From Lepraria neglecta (Eukaryota > Ascomycota > Lecanoromycetes > Lecanorales > Stereocaulaceae): 64,000 bases of DNA. The notes below the pieces were generated by a model, which had not been told where the DNA came from, made no database searches, and saw only the letters and a list, made by a program, of their open reading frames with translations. The stretch covers positions 4,092,001 to 4,156,000 of the forward strand of contig CM065653.1 in the NCBI GenBank assembly GCA_033220425.1. The letters run 5' to 3'. A program made the translations under genes and the position numbers. Numbering within the stretch: the stretch's first letter is position 1; every line of letters begins with the position of its first letter. Below, piece by piece: positions 12,588-26,320 of this stretch.

Positions 12588-14242
12588 GAAGGAGTATTGT
12601 ATTAGAACCGAGTCGGAGTTATATATAGAGTATACGTCGTCTAGACTATCCTATAAGCTTATCTTCTTCGAGGCCAAGCTTCGCTATATATAAAAGAAAC
12701 GTTGCGAAAAGATAGTTACGCTACGCGAGATACTTCGTAAATAGGCCGAACTCGCTATATATACTATAAGACTAAACTATAAGATAGAGAAGCTCGAAGA
12801 GGAAGAAGATACGCTAGTATACCGCGAGTTACTAAATATTAAGGAGATAGAGCGCGATAAAACTACCCCGCTATTTAATCCTAATAACCTTATATTTAAC
12901 GTCTTATCCGAATATTTCAATCTCTCTAATAGTTTAGACGTCCCTAAAGGCTTCGACTAGTCCTCTTTTATCTCTAATAGAACTCTTATAAATATCCCTT
13001 ATAGTTCCTCGTAAGGTTCCTAAGAGGTTCCTAGATATTTTCCGTTTCTTTATATCCTTTCTATTTAACTAGATAGAACTAATTCCTTCTATCTAGAATC
13101 CTCTTAACCTTAGACTCTATTTCTTCTTTAATATTATAATAGAATATTTCCTATAAGAGTATATTAGAGCCCGCTAGCTCTAAAAGTAAGATATAGAATA
13201 TCGAATATACCTTAGTATTAGGTAGAAGCTCGAGTTTATAGTTAATAGGTCCTTTTACCTATTTAATTAAGAATATTCCGACCTTAATATAATCTAGTTT
13301 CTTATCTAGTCTTATTATTCTTATATTCTTTATTAGGAAGTATACTTTATCCCCCTCTTTTAGTTAAGGAATATTCTTTATTTTTCTATTAATCTATTCC
13401 TTTAACCTACTATTTAAGCTTTTAATCGACCTTTATATATCTATATATGAATTCTTAAGCTCCTCTACCTCTACCAAGGCTTTTTCTATATTAGGCCCTT
13501 TCCTTAGGTCTAAAAATATATTTATATTCTTTTTATAGTTAGTAAAGAATAGTATTAGTTCTTTTATATCTAATTCCTTATTATTATACGCTATTTACGC
13601 TATTAGAAATAGTAAAATCTAGTTATTCTATTTCTAGTTTATATAATACCTAAGGTATACTTCTATTATTTAATTCGCACGTTCTATTTATCTATTTATC
13701 TATAGATAATATACTATTAATATCCGAAGTTTGGTTCTAATTACTACTATTAGAGTTTTCTAGTAGTTAGAAGTAAATAACTTATCTCTATCGGACGTTA
13801 TTAATTTAGATATACTATAATCTCTTATTAATTTATCGAGTAGTATAAAGGCTAACTAATCTACTTTATAGGTTTCTTTAAATAGTATTATAATTATATA
13901 CTTCCTTAGTTTATCTATAATAACTATAATTAAGTTAAAGGTATTCTATATCGCTAGGTCCTTTAATAGTAGTAGCTTAACTATAAAGTCTATTATAATA
14001 TTATTCTATAGTAACTCTAGTATAGAAGTAAATTATATTTATCTATATTTAGTATATCGTACCGCCTTATTCTACTAGTACTCGATATATTCTTTAATAT
14101 ATTATTTAACACGCGCCCGAAGCTTCGGCGCCGTATATTCTCTTCCTAGGAGTTCTATTATTTTAGATACTCCTAGGTAATCTTGTAAAGAGTTATTATA
14201 GTAATCCCTAATTACTTCTTTAACGTATATATTAGGTAAGTA

Positions 14243-15016
14243 TATCTGCAAATTATTTCTGCCTCGGCAAATATTAGCTTCCGCGGATAGCGCTCGGAGC
14301 TCCCGAAGGTGCCTCTACTACCTCAGCGCAACGCGCAATGCTCCGAGGCAGTAGAGGCAGCTCTAAGGCAGCTCGAGTAGCCAAGCTTCGGCGCCAAGCG
14401 CCTAGAAGCTTAACCCCGAAAGCCGTGATGTTCCATGATCGACGGCAGCGCTCGGGAACCTCACCCTCCAATAGCGCAAAGTTATAGCCCCAACATCTGC
14501 CCGGATTCGAGCGATTCAGCTAAAGTTCTCGCGGGGGTATACGCCTATAGAGGCCCCGTACCGTTGATATTCGACGTTAACATATGCGCATTCGGTGGAC
14601 TTGCGACTTTGCGGCTTTGCGTATTCCGCCCCTAGCGTTGGTAGCGCCTATAGCGCCCGCTAAGTCCTTAGCTTTGTTGATATCCGGGCGCGTTGCTAGG
14701 CGCGTTCCTGCGCGCATTCCTCGCGCCCGCACCCTAGAATATCAATATTTCAACGCTGCGCACTTGAATAACTCGCGTACTATGGCACCTATAGGGCCTT
14801 GATTTAGGGAGGTTTATCATATAACCCTTGCGCAGCTACACTTGAAATTTGGGGCCAATCGGAATCGATTTGGGGCTGCCTCTTAGTGCCTCTTAGGTGC
14901 CTCGCGATGCCTTAGTAGCCCCTAGAGGCGCTCCTAAGCTAGCTTTCTAGTACACCCCGCTTATAGCCCCGGAGGCTACTAAGGCACCCTCGAGGCAGAA
15001 ATATAATTCGCAGATG
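14243..15016. mobile_element. 774-bp Tc1/mariner-like MITE with TA duplication
   Basis: Terminal inverted repeats of about 25 bp: the right end inverted begins CATCTGCGAATTATATTTCT, the left copy is the RIP form TATCTGC. TA flanks both sides (14241-14242 and 15017-15018). Comparison with other Gypsy-A copies (AAGTAGGTC) shows a clean TA insertion. Short ORFs inside are not conserved. Internal GC is well above the host element, and a partial copy of its right end is at 25551-25623. The TA target suggests Tc1/mariner. Confidence 0.75.
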
Positions 15017-17148
15017 TAGATCTTACTCTAATATTTAAATAATATCGAATTTTATTAATCCCTTCGTAGATTTATCACGAATATATTATTATTATAGGCC
15101 TTTATAATTCTATTAGTTATATTAGATCCTAATATATATAGAGTTATAGCTAATACCTAGTATAGTACTAATAATTCGTCCGCTTCTTCTTTTATAATTA
15201 GTTATTCTATAATATTCTTTTCTTCTATATAGTCTAATCGTCTACTAAGAGTATCTACTCGACTATTATCTTTTTCTAGGATATAGATTATCTTAAACTT
15301 ATATTAACCTAATAGTTCTAACTATCGAGCTTATCTTCTATTTAACCCCTTCGTTATAGTAAAATTAAGAAGATTCTTATAATCCGTAAAGATAGTTAGA
15401 TCCAAGTAGCTTTCTATATATACTCGTTAATTCTATAGTATATATACTATAGTAAGTAGTTTCTTGTTATATATATTATAGTTTTACTCTACTACTAATA
15501 TCTTTCTTAAATAGTAGATAACTAGATACTACTTCTAGTCTTTTATTTAATATAGGTATACTTCGATTATAAGATCCGAGGTATCTATTTCGATATAGGC
15601 CGGTATATTAGCCTAAAAGGTATAGAGTACTAGTAGATCTATATATACTTTCTTAAATATATCGAATACTCTCTATTAGTCTTTTCCCTATATAAATCTA
15701 ATATCCTTCTTTATAATATCTATTAGAGATAGTACTTTCTTTAAGTAGCTCTTAATAAACTTCCTATTAAAGTTAGTAAATCCTAAGAAGCTTTATACTA
15801 CTTTAACGTTCTATAGTATAGACTATTTCGCTATAGCTTTGATTTTCTCTAGGCTTATACTAATACCTTCTATACTAACTATAAATCCTAGAAATTCTAC
15901 CGACTATCGATAAAACTCGTACTTTTCCGGTTTTAGGAGAAGTTTCGCTTATAATAGATATCTAAGGATATTCTATATATATAAAATATATTCCTTCTTA
16001 TTCTTAGAATAGATTAATATATTATTAAGGTACGCTATCGCTATTCGATCTAAATATACTTATATAATATTATTAATAAATACTTAGTAGATTACTAGTG
16101 CGTTAGTAAGACTAAACGGTATTACTAGATATTTATAATAGCTATATCTTGTTCGGAAGGTAGTTTTCTATTCTTCGCCTTCTTTTATCCGAATTAGATT
16201 ATATATACCTCTAAGATCTAGTTTAGTAAATATCCTTACCTTGCCGAGCCGATCCTATAGCTCCCCTATATTTAGTAATAGATATCTATTCTTAATAGTA
16301 ATATTATTTAACTTTCGATAGTCGATATATAGCCTTAAGCTTCCGTTCTTCTTTAGTATAAAGAGGATTAAGTAACCTACTAGTAATTTGGATTCTCGAA
16401 TAAATCCCTTCTTAAGGTACTTATTAATATACCTACGAAGTACTTTAAGTTCCTTTTCTAATAATATATAAATAGGTCTAAATATCGGCTATTTACTAGA
16501 TTCGAGTTCAATCTTATAATCCTATAGCTAGTACCTAGGTAATACTTCTATATTTATCTCTTCCTCGAATAAGTATATCTATTTACTATATTCCTAAGGG
16601 ACGGAGAATATATTAGTTCCTCTCTTAACTCTTACTTTCTTATCCTACTAATCTTCGCTAGTAACTATAGAGTTAGACTACCTTTTAGTATCGTCCTTAT
16701 ATAAAGCTAAGGTAATATATACCTTAATCGGTCTTCGATTCGACTTCTTATCTACTATTAAACGCTATTAATATATAGGTATAATCCTAGTAATATTACC
16801 GGATTAATCTATCTTAAGTACTCCTCGAGCCTAATTAATTATTAGATTATACTTCTTTAACTAAAGTATTCCTAAAGTTATATAATAGATAGCTATCCTA
16901 ACGACGTTAAAGGTAATCTCCTTATAGTAGTACTAAATTATAATAGATAACGAAAGTATCTCTTCGTCTACCTTTACTATTAATAGTATTAACTCGTTAG
17001 CTATCTAAAGATTATACTACTACGACTTCTTTCAAGTTAGTATTCCTATTATTTATACTAGATCTCGTGAAATAAAGTTTCTAGTAGCTCTAGAATCTAT
17101 TATCGCAACGGTCCGCTATCTATTAACGATTACCGGTATTTTTATATA

Positions 17149-17358
17149 TATTACGGCTTAGCCTTTACTTACTATTGGTGCCGATACGCGTAGTATAGAG
17201 TATAGTTATCGAACGTTCGATTATTGCTTATCGCTTATAGCTAGCGGCTTAGCGTATCTCCAAGACGCGTAGGCTTTATATATCTATCTTCTCTCCTTAG
17301 ATATATTCTTCTAGTTATACTATACCCCTATCGACTCGCTCTAGATAGGCCTCTAATA
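17149..17358 (+). repeat. Gypsy-C1 5' LTR (210 bp)
   Basis: Starts TATTACGGC (RIP form of TGTCACGGC) and ends CCTCTAATA. Collinear with 22918-23127 and with the less mutated LTR at 59623. Confidence 0.85.
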
Positions 17359-20300
17359 TTAGAACATATTTTATCCTTATCCTACCCTCGTACGCTTATC
17401 AGCGAGGTTAAATAAACGGTAGAGCTCGTAAGCCAGTTAGCAAGTCTAAATAAACGACGTAGAAGGTCTCTAAATCTATATTATAGGAGTAGTTACTAAG
17501 GCTATACTACCCGATTTATATCGACAGGGTCAAGACGCGATCAGCTATAGAATAGTAAGAGCTCTACGGAGTATACTAGAAAAAGTAAGCTTTAGGGAAG
17601 TATCTATATCTAGAAAGAGAAAGGTATACTAGTCTACCTATAGCCAATACGAGTTGCCGTATTAAAGAAAGACAACTCTATACTAAAGAACCGACTATAT
17701 ACGCTATAGCATGAAGCCTACTAGACGAACCTATACCTCGAGATACCGAGTAATAGCGCGACGACATCCTATAACAAGTATAAGTATACTAACGCGTATT
17801 AGTTATCCCTTAAGATACGTCTACCGGTGCTAAAGATACTAAAACTCTATAGAATATTAGTAATATATCTTAAGTGTAGTACTAGGCCAAGTATTAGCCG
17901 GCTTAGCTACTATAATCCTTCGAAGAACTCTATTAGAAGTATAATACTACCTTCTCTTATATTAAAGAATAGAGTAATATAGTTAATAAGGTCGATTAAG
18001 CTAACGATACTACTATATTAGTATAATACTAGAGGAAAGTAGCTTAAGAGAAGGTCCGAATACTATAATTATAGAATATAGATCTAGAAGATTAGAATAC
18101 TCGCTAGGAGGAACGTATTAGCGAATTAGAAGCGGATATATCTCTCTAGCGCCAGGAGACTCCAAGTTTAACTATTAGCGGATCCAAGACTCGTATACTA
18201 AAGGTACCTGACCTACCGCTATATTACGAGATAGATAGTAACCTTACTATTAAGGACTAGATATAGCGAATTCGCGATAAACTTATAATTAATAAGGATT
18301 ACTTTAAGGATAATACTACTCGAATAATCTATATTATCTCTTATATAGGAGGTACTATAGTAAAGTATATCTAAGCCTATTAAATAAATAATCCCGAGTA
18401 CTTTACGAATCTAGAAGAAATCTTTAGTACCTTAAGCGATATTATAGAGAATCCGAATAAAAAGGATAATATATACCGTAGTTTTAAGACGCTAAGATAG
18501 AAGGCTACTAATACCTTTACTACCTTCTTCTCCTAGTTCTATATATATACTAACTACCTAAAGCTAGATAAAGAGACTATAATCGATGAGTTAAAGGATA
18601 AAGTTAATCTTCGCCTATAAGATATAATTATAGCTACTCCTTATAACTTCTACACCTTAAAGGAGCTTAGCGACTTATATTAGCGAGTAGATAATTAATA
18701 GCGCTATATAAGCGAGAAGCGTAAGCGTATAGTATCGGCTTTAATACGCTCGTTAACTCGAACTATCCTAGCTATAGCTAGGCGTGCCTTATCTATATAT
18801 ATCCCCCCTGCGAAATAATAATCTATTAAACCTATAGTCGTTATTATATCTTACCGTCCTATATTACCTTATAAAGACACCTCTCTAACCAAGTTATAAG
18901 ACTCTAAGCAATACTATATTTATAATAAGGAAGGGTATTTCGCTATAGACTATCCTAAGAAGAGAAAGGAGACTATTTAAAGGATATAGGACGAAGTAGA
19001 TAAAGGAGAGAAGGAGAAGGGACCTAGTAATATTAGCGAGATAGAAGACTACTCGGAGTTAGAAAACTAGAAGTCCTTAAGGAAGTCGCCCTTGAGGATC
19101 TACTATTCTTATTATTAATAGATATCTATAATCTATATAGTAGAAGATCATTTATATACTCTATTATATTATTTACTTAAGGAAAAGAATACTAATCTAA
19201 AGCCCTTACTAATACTAGTACTACTATATATTTATTTATCGATAAAAAGAAGCGTAACTACTTTCTAAATATCTTAATATTATCTCTATACCTCTCGCTA
19301 AACTATATTACCTCTATAGATATAATAGTAAGATATGAAAGAAATCTGTTACCTATACTATTTACCCTTCTATAAAAGTCTATAATTATCTCGAGTCGAC
19401 TATATATATACTTATTACTAGCCTAGATAACTAATATATTATCCTTAGTAAGCTATAGATAAATAAGTATAAGGTCCTACTAGATATAGCAGATAATCGT
19501 ATTATCTTCCTATCTAGCCGCTGTAACTATATTAGGGTCCCTTAAGCTCTTATTAAGCCTTCTATCGAGAAGGTAGATAAGATAAGGAATAGTCCTATAA
19601 ATTATCTACCTCCGCTACCTAAGAAACTAGAGGTACTAGATATCGTCGAAATTAGTACTACTATATTCTATATATACGCAAGGAACTAAAAGAAGTATAA
19701 TATCTAATACTTCTCTATAATAATAGCTGAGTTAGAGAAGGCTATCTAGAATAGATCTATACTAGACTAGATCTATAAGGTATCGAAAGCAACGGAGGGT
19801 ATAGTTAAGTAGAAGCTTCCTCGACAATACTATAATCTTATTAATATCTTTGATTAGAGTAAAGCAAAGGAACTCCTACTATATCGGTTATATAATTATA
19901 AGATTAAGATAGAACCTAGAAAGAAACCCCTTTAAAGTCGCTTATATTTAATATCTAGATTTAAGCTCTAAAAGGTAAAGGAGTATTTAGATAATAACCT
20001 TAAAAAGGGCTTTATCTTATCTAGCACGACGCCCTATATATTACTAGTCCTATTTATCTAAAAGTATAATAGAAGTCTCCGTTTCTGCGTCGACTATTAG
20101 AAACTTAATACCCTTACGATTTAGAACTACTATCCTATACCGCTTATCGAGGAAACGCTTACTCGCGTTATTAGATATAAATACCTTATAAAGCTAGATA
20201 TTATTGCCGCGTTTAATAAGCTCTATATATATCTAGATAGCGAAGATCTTATAACGTTTACTACCTTATTCGGAGCGTTTAAATACTACGTTCTACTATT

Positions 20301-22917
20301 TAGCCTAACTAATAGATCTACGTCCTTCTAGTACTATATAAATAATACCCTCTTCGAATACCTGAATGATTTCTACTAGGTCTATCTAGATAAGATCCTA
20401 ATCTATAGTAAGACGGAAAAAGAGTATAAGTAATATATATAAAAGGTCTTACTGAAGCTTCGGGAGGCGAGACTATAGGTTAATATCGAGAAATACGAAT
20501 TCTACGTCTAAGAGATAACCTTCCTCGGACTAATCGTATTAATAAAAGATCTATATATAGACCCTTCTAAAGTTAAGGTTATTATTAACTAGGAACCCCT
20601 AACTCGTCTAAAGGAGGTATAAGTATTTATTAGTTTCTATAACTTCTATCGCCGGTTTATTAAGGACTTCTCAAAAATAGTTAGACCTTTAGTATTACTT
20701 ACTAAAAAGGATTATCTATTCTAGTAGTCTAAAGTATATTAGGCGGCCTTCGAACGTCTTAAGAGTACGATTACTAATACCCTAGTACTTCGGTATTATA
20801 ATAGATCCCGACTAGTAGTACTAGAGATAGATTCGTCCGATTACGTTAATAGCGATATCCTATCCTAAGCTAATAATAACGGAGTCCTTTATCCAGTTAT
20901 ATTCTATAGTAAGAACCTACTACCTATAGAGTATAACTATAAGATCTACAATAAAAAGCTACTTATAATCGTCCGCTATCTAGAATACTAGTATCCTAAA
21001 TTAGAATTAACTAATATTCCTATCCAAATATTTACCGATTATAAGAGTCTTAAATATTTTATATAGATAAAGGAGCTAACGCGCTATCAAGCTCGATAGG
21101 TAGAGAAATCAGCTAATTTTAACTTTAAAATTATATACCGGAGTAGTAAATCTAACGGTAAAGTAGACGCCTTAATATATATACTAAATTTAGTTCCTAC
21201 TAATAACCAAGATAAGTATTAAAAGTATTAATATCGTGCCCTACTATCTCTAGAGTATTTTTAGAAATTCTCTAAGGATAGAGACCTTAAAGAGAGGGAT
21301 AGCGGTAATAATACTATATTAGATGAATAGATTAACGCGATAGCTAATAAAGACTTACCTCTATATATAAGAGTAGTACTAGTAAATAAGGAAGACGACG
21401 ACTATAGATATATCTATAATACCCTCGCGAAGGATCCGTCTTAGATATTCGAGATAGTTAACCTATATTATTACTCTAGTTATAATAATATACTCTTCTA
21501 TAAGGATTATCTTTAGGTTCTAGTAATAGCTAAACTCTATATAGATCTAATTAAGAAAAGCTATAACTAATCTATATATAGCTATCCTAGTAGAAATAGG
21601 ATACTTAAGTTAGTAAAGAGATAGTTCTACTAGCGTAGTATAAAAGATAAGATTACTTACTATATCTATAATTACTATATCTACTAACGAAGTAAAGCCC
21701 CTTGAGACTAATATAATAGGCTACTATAGGCTTTACCGGTACCGGAGTAACGCTAGTAAGATATCTCTATAGACTTTATTACTAGACTTCCCGTCTCGAA
21801 AGGGTATAATACTATATATACTATCGTAGATCGGCTTTCTAAAGAGTGTTACTACGCTCTATATATTATAACTAATTAAAGTACGTCTATAGAAGCCACG
21901 GTCGATATACTAATAAGATATATCTTCCGTTTATATAGTCTCCTAGAGTCGATTATCTCTAATCGAGGGCTATAGTTTATATTATTAGTATAGAAGGTAC
22001 TATATTAGCGACTAAAGATTAAGATTAAGCTATCTACGGCGTTCTATCCGGAAACTAATAGTTAGATAGAACGGGCTAATTAAGACATCGAGCGTTACCT
22101 GAGAACGTATTACTTATATATATAAGATAATTAGGTCCGACTTCTCGCTATAGCCGAATTTATAGATAATAACTCTATTACTAGTACTATAGGAATAACT
22201 CCCTTCTTTACTAATAATAGTTTCTACCTTTAGATATCTTTCTCTCTATCTATAGACGCTAGATCTATAGCTTATAAGTATATCTAGTATACTAAGGCGA
22301 ATAATATCGCAGACCGTATAATAAGAGTCTTGGACTTTATAACTAAGTAATCTATTACGAGCTATAGGAGAATAACGGATTAAGCTAATAAGAAGCGGTC
22401 TAATATTATACACGATAAAGGAGATATAGTATTCCTATCTAGTCGGAATATAAGTATAGAACGTCTAAGTAGGAAACTGGATAACAAGATACTAGGACCG
22501 TTTAAGGTATCAGATAAAGTTAGATTATTATACCGTCTAGAACTTCTATCCAGTTATAAATATATAATATCTTCTACCCTAGTCTACTACGAAAAGTATC
22601 TACGGACCCTTTACCTAGTTAGCGAACGGAGCCGCTAAGACCTATTATAGTAGATAACTAGGAAGAGTAGGAGATCGACGACGTCTTAGATACTAGACTA
22701 TTCGGTTATAGCTACTATCTATAGTTCCGGGTCCGATAGAAGAACGAGTAATAACCGGACCGCTAATAGTACTATACGGACGGCGACGAATTTGGCAACG
22801 CTCAGGATATATTTAACGACTTCTATACGCGCTACCCGAATAAATTAGATAGTCCGAGTCGGCTATAGTCGTCTTACTTTCTGTATTAGAGACGATGCTT
22901 ACTTAAGAGGGGGGTAG

Positions 22918-23127
22918 TATTACGGTTTGGCCTTTGCTTACTATTAGTGCCGATACGCGTAGTATAGAGTATAGTTATCGAACGTTCGATCATTACTTAT
23001 TGTCTATAGCTAGCGGCTTGGCGCGTCTCTAAGACGCGCAGGCTTTATATATCTATCTTCTCTCCTTAGATATATTCTTCTAGTTATACTACACCTCTAT
23101 TAACTCGCTCTAGGTAGGCCCCTAATA
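22918..23127 (+). repeat. Gypsy-C1 3' LTR (210 bp)
   Basis: Follows the polypurine tract at about 22904-22917 and is the same length as the 5' LTR. Confidence 0.85.
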
Positions 23128-24505
23128 ACTAGGAACTAATACCTTCTTCGACTTTATCCTATATTAGTAGTTTTTCCTTAGGCGTATCGTCTATATTATT
23201 CTAGATATATACTCTTTCTAGTATATTTAGCTACGGTTAATATACTATATTTTTCGACTTGTAGTCTCTAGTAAAGTAGTCCGGTTTACTATAGCTATAA
23301 TACTTTAGTATTTTCTTGCCCCTTTACTACTTCTTGCCTCTAGTAGGCTATCTAAAGGCTTACTTTCCTTTCTTCTCCGTGAAGTCCAGTTCTATAGATA
23401 TATATCTATAGGGGTTGTATTCTTTATATCCTAGATAATAGCTCTTCGATTTAGTAAAAAGGCTTAAGTATCCTATTCTACTAACTACTCTATTATATAT
23501 TTTCTCTATACTTCTTTTAAATAACTTATCGTTAATCTTAATTACTTCTTCGATTAGTTTATCTAGAGTATTAATAATATTCCCCGATCTTATAAGCTCG
23601 TCTTTAATATTATCCTTAAGTCCTCGTCGATATATAGATATTAATATATTATTATCCTAGTCGATCTTTACTATATACTATTGGAATTGAGTAGAGTACT
23701 TCGATATAGACTTCTTTTATATAATATACTAGATAATATAGACTACCGCGTTGTTTTTATTTAACGGTCCGAATATACGGCGAATTTCAAGCCTAAATAT
23801 AGCTATACTTTCTATCTATTATTTAATTTCTATATTATTATCGTCCTCTAGTTCTTCTATATATTTCTTTAGGAATAGATTAATCTACTTCTAGACTCTT
23901 CTACATAAGTAAGTAATAGCGAAGGTCGAGTATCGTTATATAGATATATATTCTCTATAGAACGCTAGATATAATAATATCTATAATAGCTATCCTCTAA
24001 GCTTGTCTCTTTCTCTATAGTATAAGTCGGGCTAGACTTACTTGATATATTTACCGATTCCTTCGTTAATAGTAGGGCGTCTCTACCCGCTTCTTTCTTC
24101 TAAAGAGCTTAGAGTAACGGCTCTAGGGTCTTTTAGTATAGCATTTATCCTTAAAGGTACTCAAAGTATTACGAACCGTACGTAATAGTATCGTAGTATA
24201 GATTAATTCTTAATAGAGATAGAGGTACTACCGGTACAAGAGTATAAAGTAGGCTTCAAGTAGTACTAAGCGGGTCTGGTATATAATTAGATAATATATG
24301 TTTAGTATCTAGCCTAAGAGATCTATCGTATATAACCAAGTATAATAGATATATGAAGTAAGTTGAGCACGATGCTCCAAGTGGTAAGTAGTACTCCGTA
24401 TATATAGCAATAGTAAATCCATGCTAAGCAATCCTGTTCAAACGAGTCGAACATCGATCGTCTGAACCATTTCCGAGTTGAACGAGTCGAATATCGATTC
24501 GTCTA

Positions 24506-24685
24506 TATTACGGCCTGATCTAGTGGTAGTAGAACGGTGGCTATCAATGAGGTAATATGGATAAAATACTAATGCTAAGGAAAGAAGGCCACATGGGCGC
24601 GCGCGAGGAATCTATATAGGCATGCGGCGGCAAGCCCCTGAGCTAGGCCCAATGAGATATGCGTATGCATGGCCAGCCCGTGACA
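24506..24685 (-). repeat. Solo LTR of the small element LTR-D
   Basis: 180 bp with TGTCACGG-type ends on both sides, matching the paired LTRs at 44381-44558 and 46950-47127. Flanks are GTCTA on the left and GTCTG on the right. GTCTG is the normal LTR sequence, so this is a 5-bp duplication with one RIP change. It lies in the right LTR of Gypsy-A2. Confidence 0.82.
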
Positions 24686-24848
24686 GTCTGAACCATATCC
24701 GAGTCGAACGAGTCGAACATCGATTCGTCTAAACCATGTCCGAGTCGAACGAGTCGAACATCGATTCGTCTGAACCAGACCCTGCCAAGCCCATGCTAGT
24801 TCGTGCGCCCCTGGCGCGTTTCCTCCAGCATGCTCTTGGCTCGTAACA

Positions 24849-25550
24849 GTTATATTTCCCACCACCAGCAACGCAGTTAGAATATCTATTAGAGTTATCG
24901 CCTACCAGGTATTATTTACCGCTAGCAACGCATTAGGAACACGGCCTTATTGCGACTTCGGATAGCTTACTAGCTAGCTCCGTTCGGCGGACGGACGGTT
25001 TACTTAAATATTTAGTATAGTAGAGTAGTATAAAGGATAGATGGTTTCTCGGGACGAGAAATCTAGGAGAGGGAGCTAATTTTAGGACCAGAAGCTATAA
25101 TCAGGGATGCGTCTACGGGCGTAGCGCCTATTATAGTATAAGTCGGACTAGATAATACTCGACTCGGACAAGACCCTGAGGGCTTGGTATACTAAATGAT
25201 AAGCGCAACGAGCGCAGTGCAATCAAAGCGATCCTCAAGGATAAGTATAACGAGCGCAGTACGATCAAAGCGATCCTGAAGTGCTTAGCGGACTTTCGTA
25301 TATCTATATATATATAGAGTATTTACTCGCTACTTGGAGCATCGTACTTAACTTGCTATTCAATTATTTACTATATACGATAGATCTCTTAGGCTAGGTA
25401 CTAAATATATATTATCTAATTATATACTAGACCCGCTTAGTATTACTTGAAGCCTACTTCATCTCTTGTGTAGTTATACCTCTATCCCCATTGAGAATCA
25501 ATTAAGGATCTACCGGTACGCACGGACTAGGTTCGTAACACTCGGGGTGC
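24849..25550 (+). mobile_element. 3' end of a plus-strand Gypsy-A (Gypsy-A3) with its LTR
   Basis: Sequence at 10756-10772 continues at 24849, showing that Gypsy-A2 jumped into this older copy. A purine-rich tract (about 25062-25078) leads into an LTR at about 25080-25550 ending GGTTCGTAACA. The LTR shows fewer RIP changes than others in the block. The rest of this element lies left of 10756 and is cut by the Gypsy-B LTR. Confidence 0.7.
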
Positions 25551-25623
25551 CTCGGTAGCCCCTAGAGGCGCTCCTGAGCTAGCTTTCTAACAACCCCCGA
25601 GGCAGAAATATAATTTATAGATA
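25551..25623. mobile_element. Partial copy of the TA-flanked MITE
   Basis: This matches the right end of the MITE at 14243-15016 (GCCCCTAGAGGCGCTCC and the GAGGCAGAAATATAATT terminal repeat). The rest is missing. It abuts the Gypsy-A3 LTR. Confidence 0.6.
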
Positions 25624-26043
25624 TATACGTATAGTATATATATTCTATACTATTAACTAAAAAGGGTAATTAGATAGACTAATAGGAAGTTTAAAACTAA
25701 ATCTAATCGAGTAATTAAATTAGTTTACTATATTAAATACTAAAATCTATTTAGACTAAGTCTTATAATCGATTAGGATATAACTTTTTACTTCGTTTTA
25801 GAGTAAAGTACCTTATCTTTAGGATAGGCAATAGATATAGATTGATAATAAATCTAGTAAATAGTTACTAGGAAGAGATATTCCTCTAAAGCCAGATATT
25901 AGTGCGCCAAGGCGCCAAGATAGGGCTGGGCTCTATGGCTAGACTCGATCAGATAGCGCTCTAGCTATAATCGTAACTAGGTACCTTAGTCAGGTAGTAC
26001 TCGAATGAATTACTCCAGTCATTTTTCCGGGCAGCCCCCCTAA
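25624..26043. other. Transition from RIP-damaged repeat to gene island
   Basis: AT-rich up to about 25880, then of ordinary composition with normal CA/TG frequency. No ORF, repeat or RNA gene was recognised here. Confidence 0.6.
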
Positions 26044-26120
26044 ACGCCGCAGGCCCATACTAGAAAATACGGGTACGGTAGTGGACCCGTGGTCGGCATC
26101 TTAGGTAGGGCCTGCGGCGT
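26044..26120. promoter_or_regulatory. 13-bp perfect inverted repeat upstream of the FAD oxidase
   Basis: ACGCCGCAGGCCC (26044-26056) and its exact inverse (26108-26120) are separated by 51 bp. The site lies about 530 bp upstream of the FAD oxidase start, at the edge of the island. It could form a stem-loop or be a paired protein-binding site. Function unknown. Confidence 0.5.
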
Positions 26121-26285
26121 GTGGCGTTGCCGTGTGGCTGGCAGGGAAACGGGCAACTTAACTTAGCGTCTCAAGAGCCGATCAAACCTCCCGCCAGCCG
26201 CTAGCCCCGTTTATACTTTATATCCACCACACCTCCCACCTCCACCTCCAATGTGGTACAGCGTCTGCGAGATCGCATTGCTCTA

Positions 26286-26320
26286 CTCTGCACTGCACTG
26301 CACTGCACTGCACTACACTC
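26286..26320. repeat. (CACTG)n pentanucleotide microsatellite
   Basis: Four perfect CACTG units followed by two one-base variants, about 335 bp upstream of the FAD oxidase start. Confidence 0.85.

Larger units (their letters stand above)
17149..23127 (+). mobile_element. Complete Ty3/Gypsy element Gypsy-C1, RIP-inactivated
   Basis: 5979 bp with identical-length 210-bp LTRs (17149-17358 and 22918-23127; RIP forms of TGTCACGGC...). Plus-strand remnants in order: gag (about 18100-18900), a zinc knuckle (18906-18958) whose ligands have become Tyr, protease (about 19300-19500), RT (about 19980-20600, YLDK box near 20380), RNase H (about 20800-21200), integrase (about 21500-22250) and a purine tract GAGGGGGGTAG before the 3' LTR. 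Stops throughout. No matching target duplication is visible, because the left and right flanks come from parts of Gypsy-A2 that were about 740 bp apart. Confidence 0.85.
10773..24848 (-). mobile_element. Gypsy-A2 with five nested insertions
   Basis: An element of the same family as Gypsy-A1. Its outer limits are fixed by a perfect 5-bp target duplication, GTTAT at 10768-10772 and 24849-24853. Left (3') LTR is 10773-11799 including a 604-bp MITE. Right (5') LTR is 24167-24848 including a 180-bp solo LTR. Body segments are 11800-11971, 12588-14242, 15017-17148 (RNase H, RT with a YLNN box near 16025, protease) and 23128-24166 (gag). About 740 bp of the protease-gag region, present in Gypsy-A1 at about 7525-8270, is missing at the Gypsy-C insertion site. 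Confidence 0.85.

Noticed and set aside
14274-14802. Three short ORFs near 14.3-14.8 kb as genes
   Set aside because: They lie inside the TA-flanked MITE, overlap on both strands and arise from its GC-rich inverted repeats.
24575-24871. 98-codon minus-strand ORF
   Set aside because: It spans the LTR-D solo LTR and the end of a Gypsy-A LTR; repeated CGAGTCGAAC units create the open frame.
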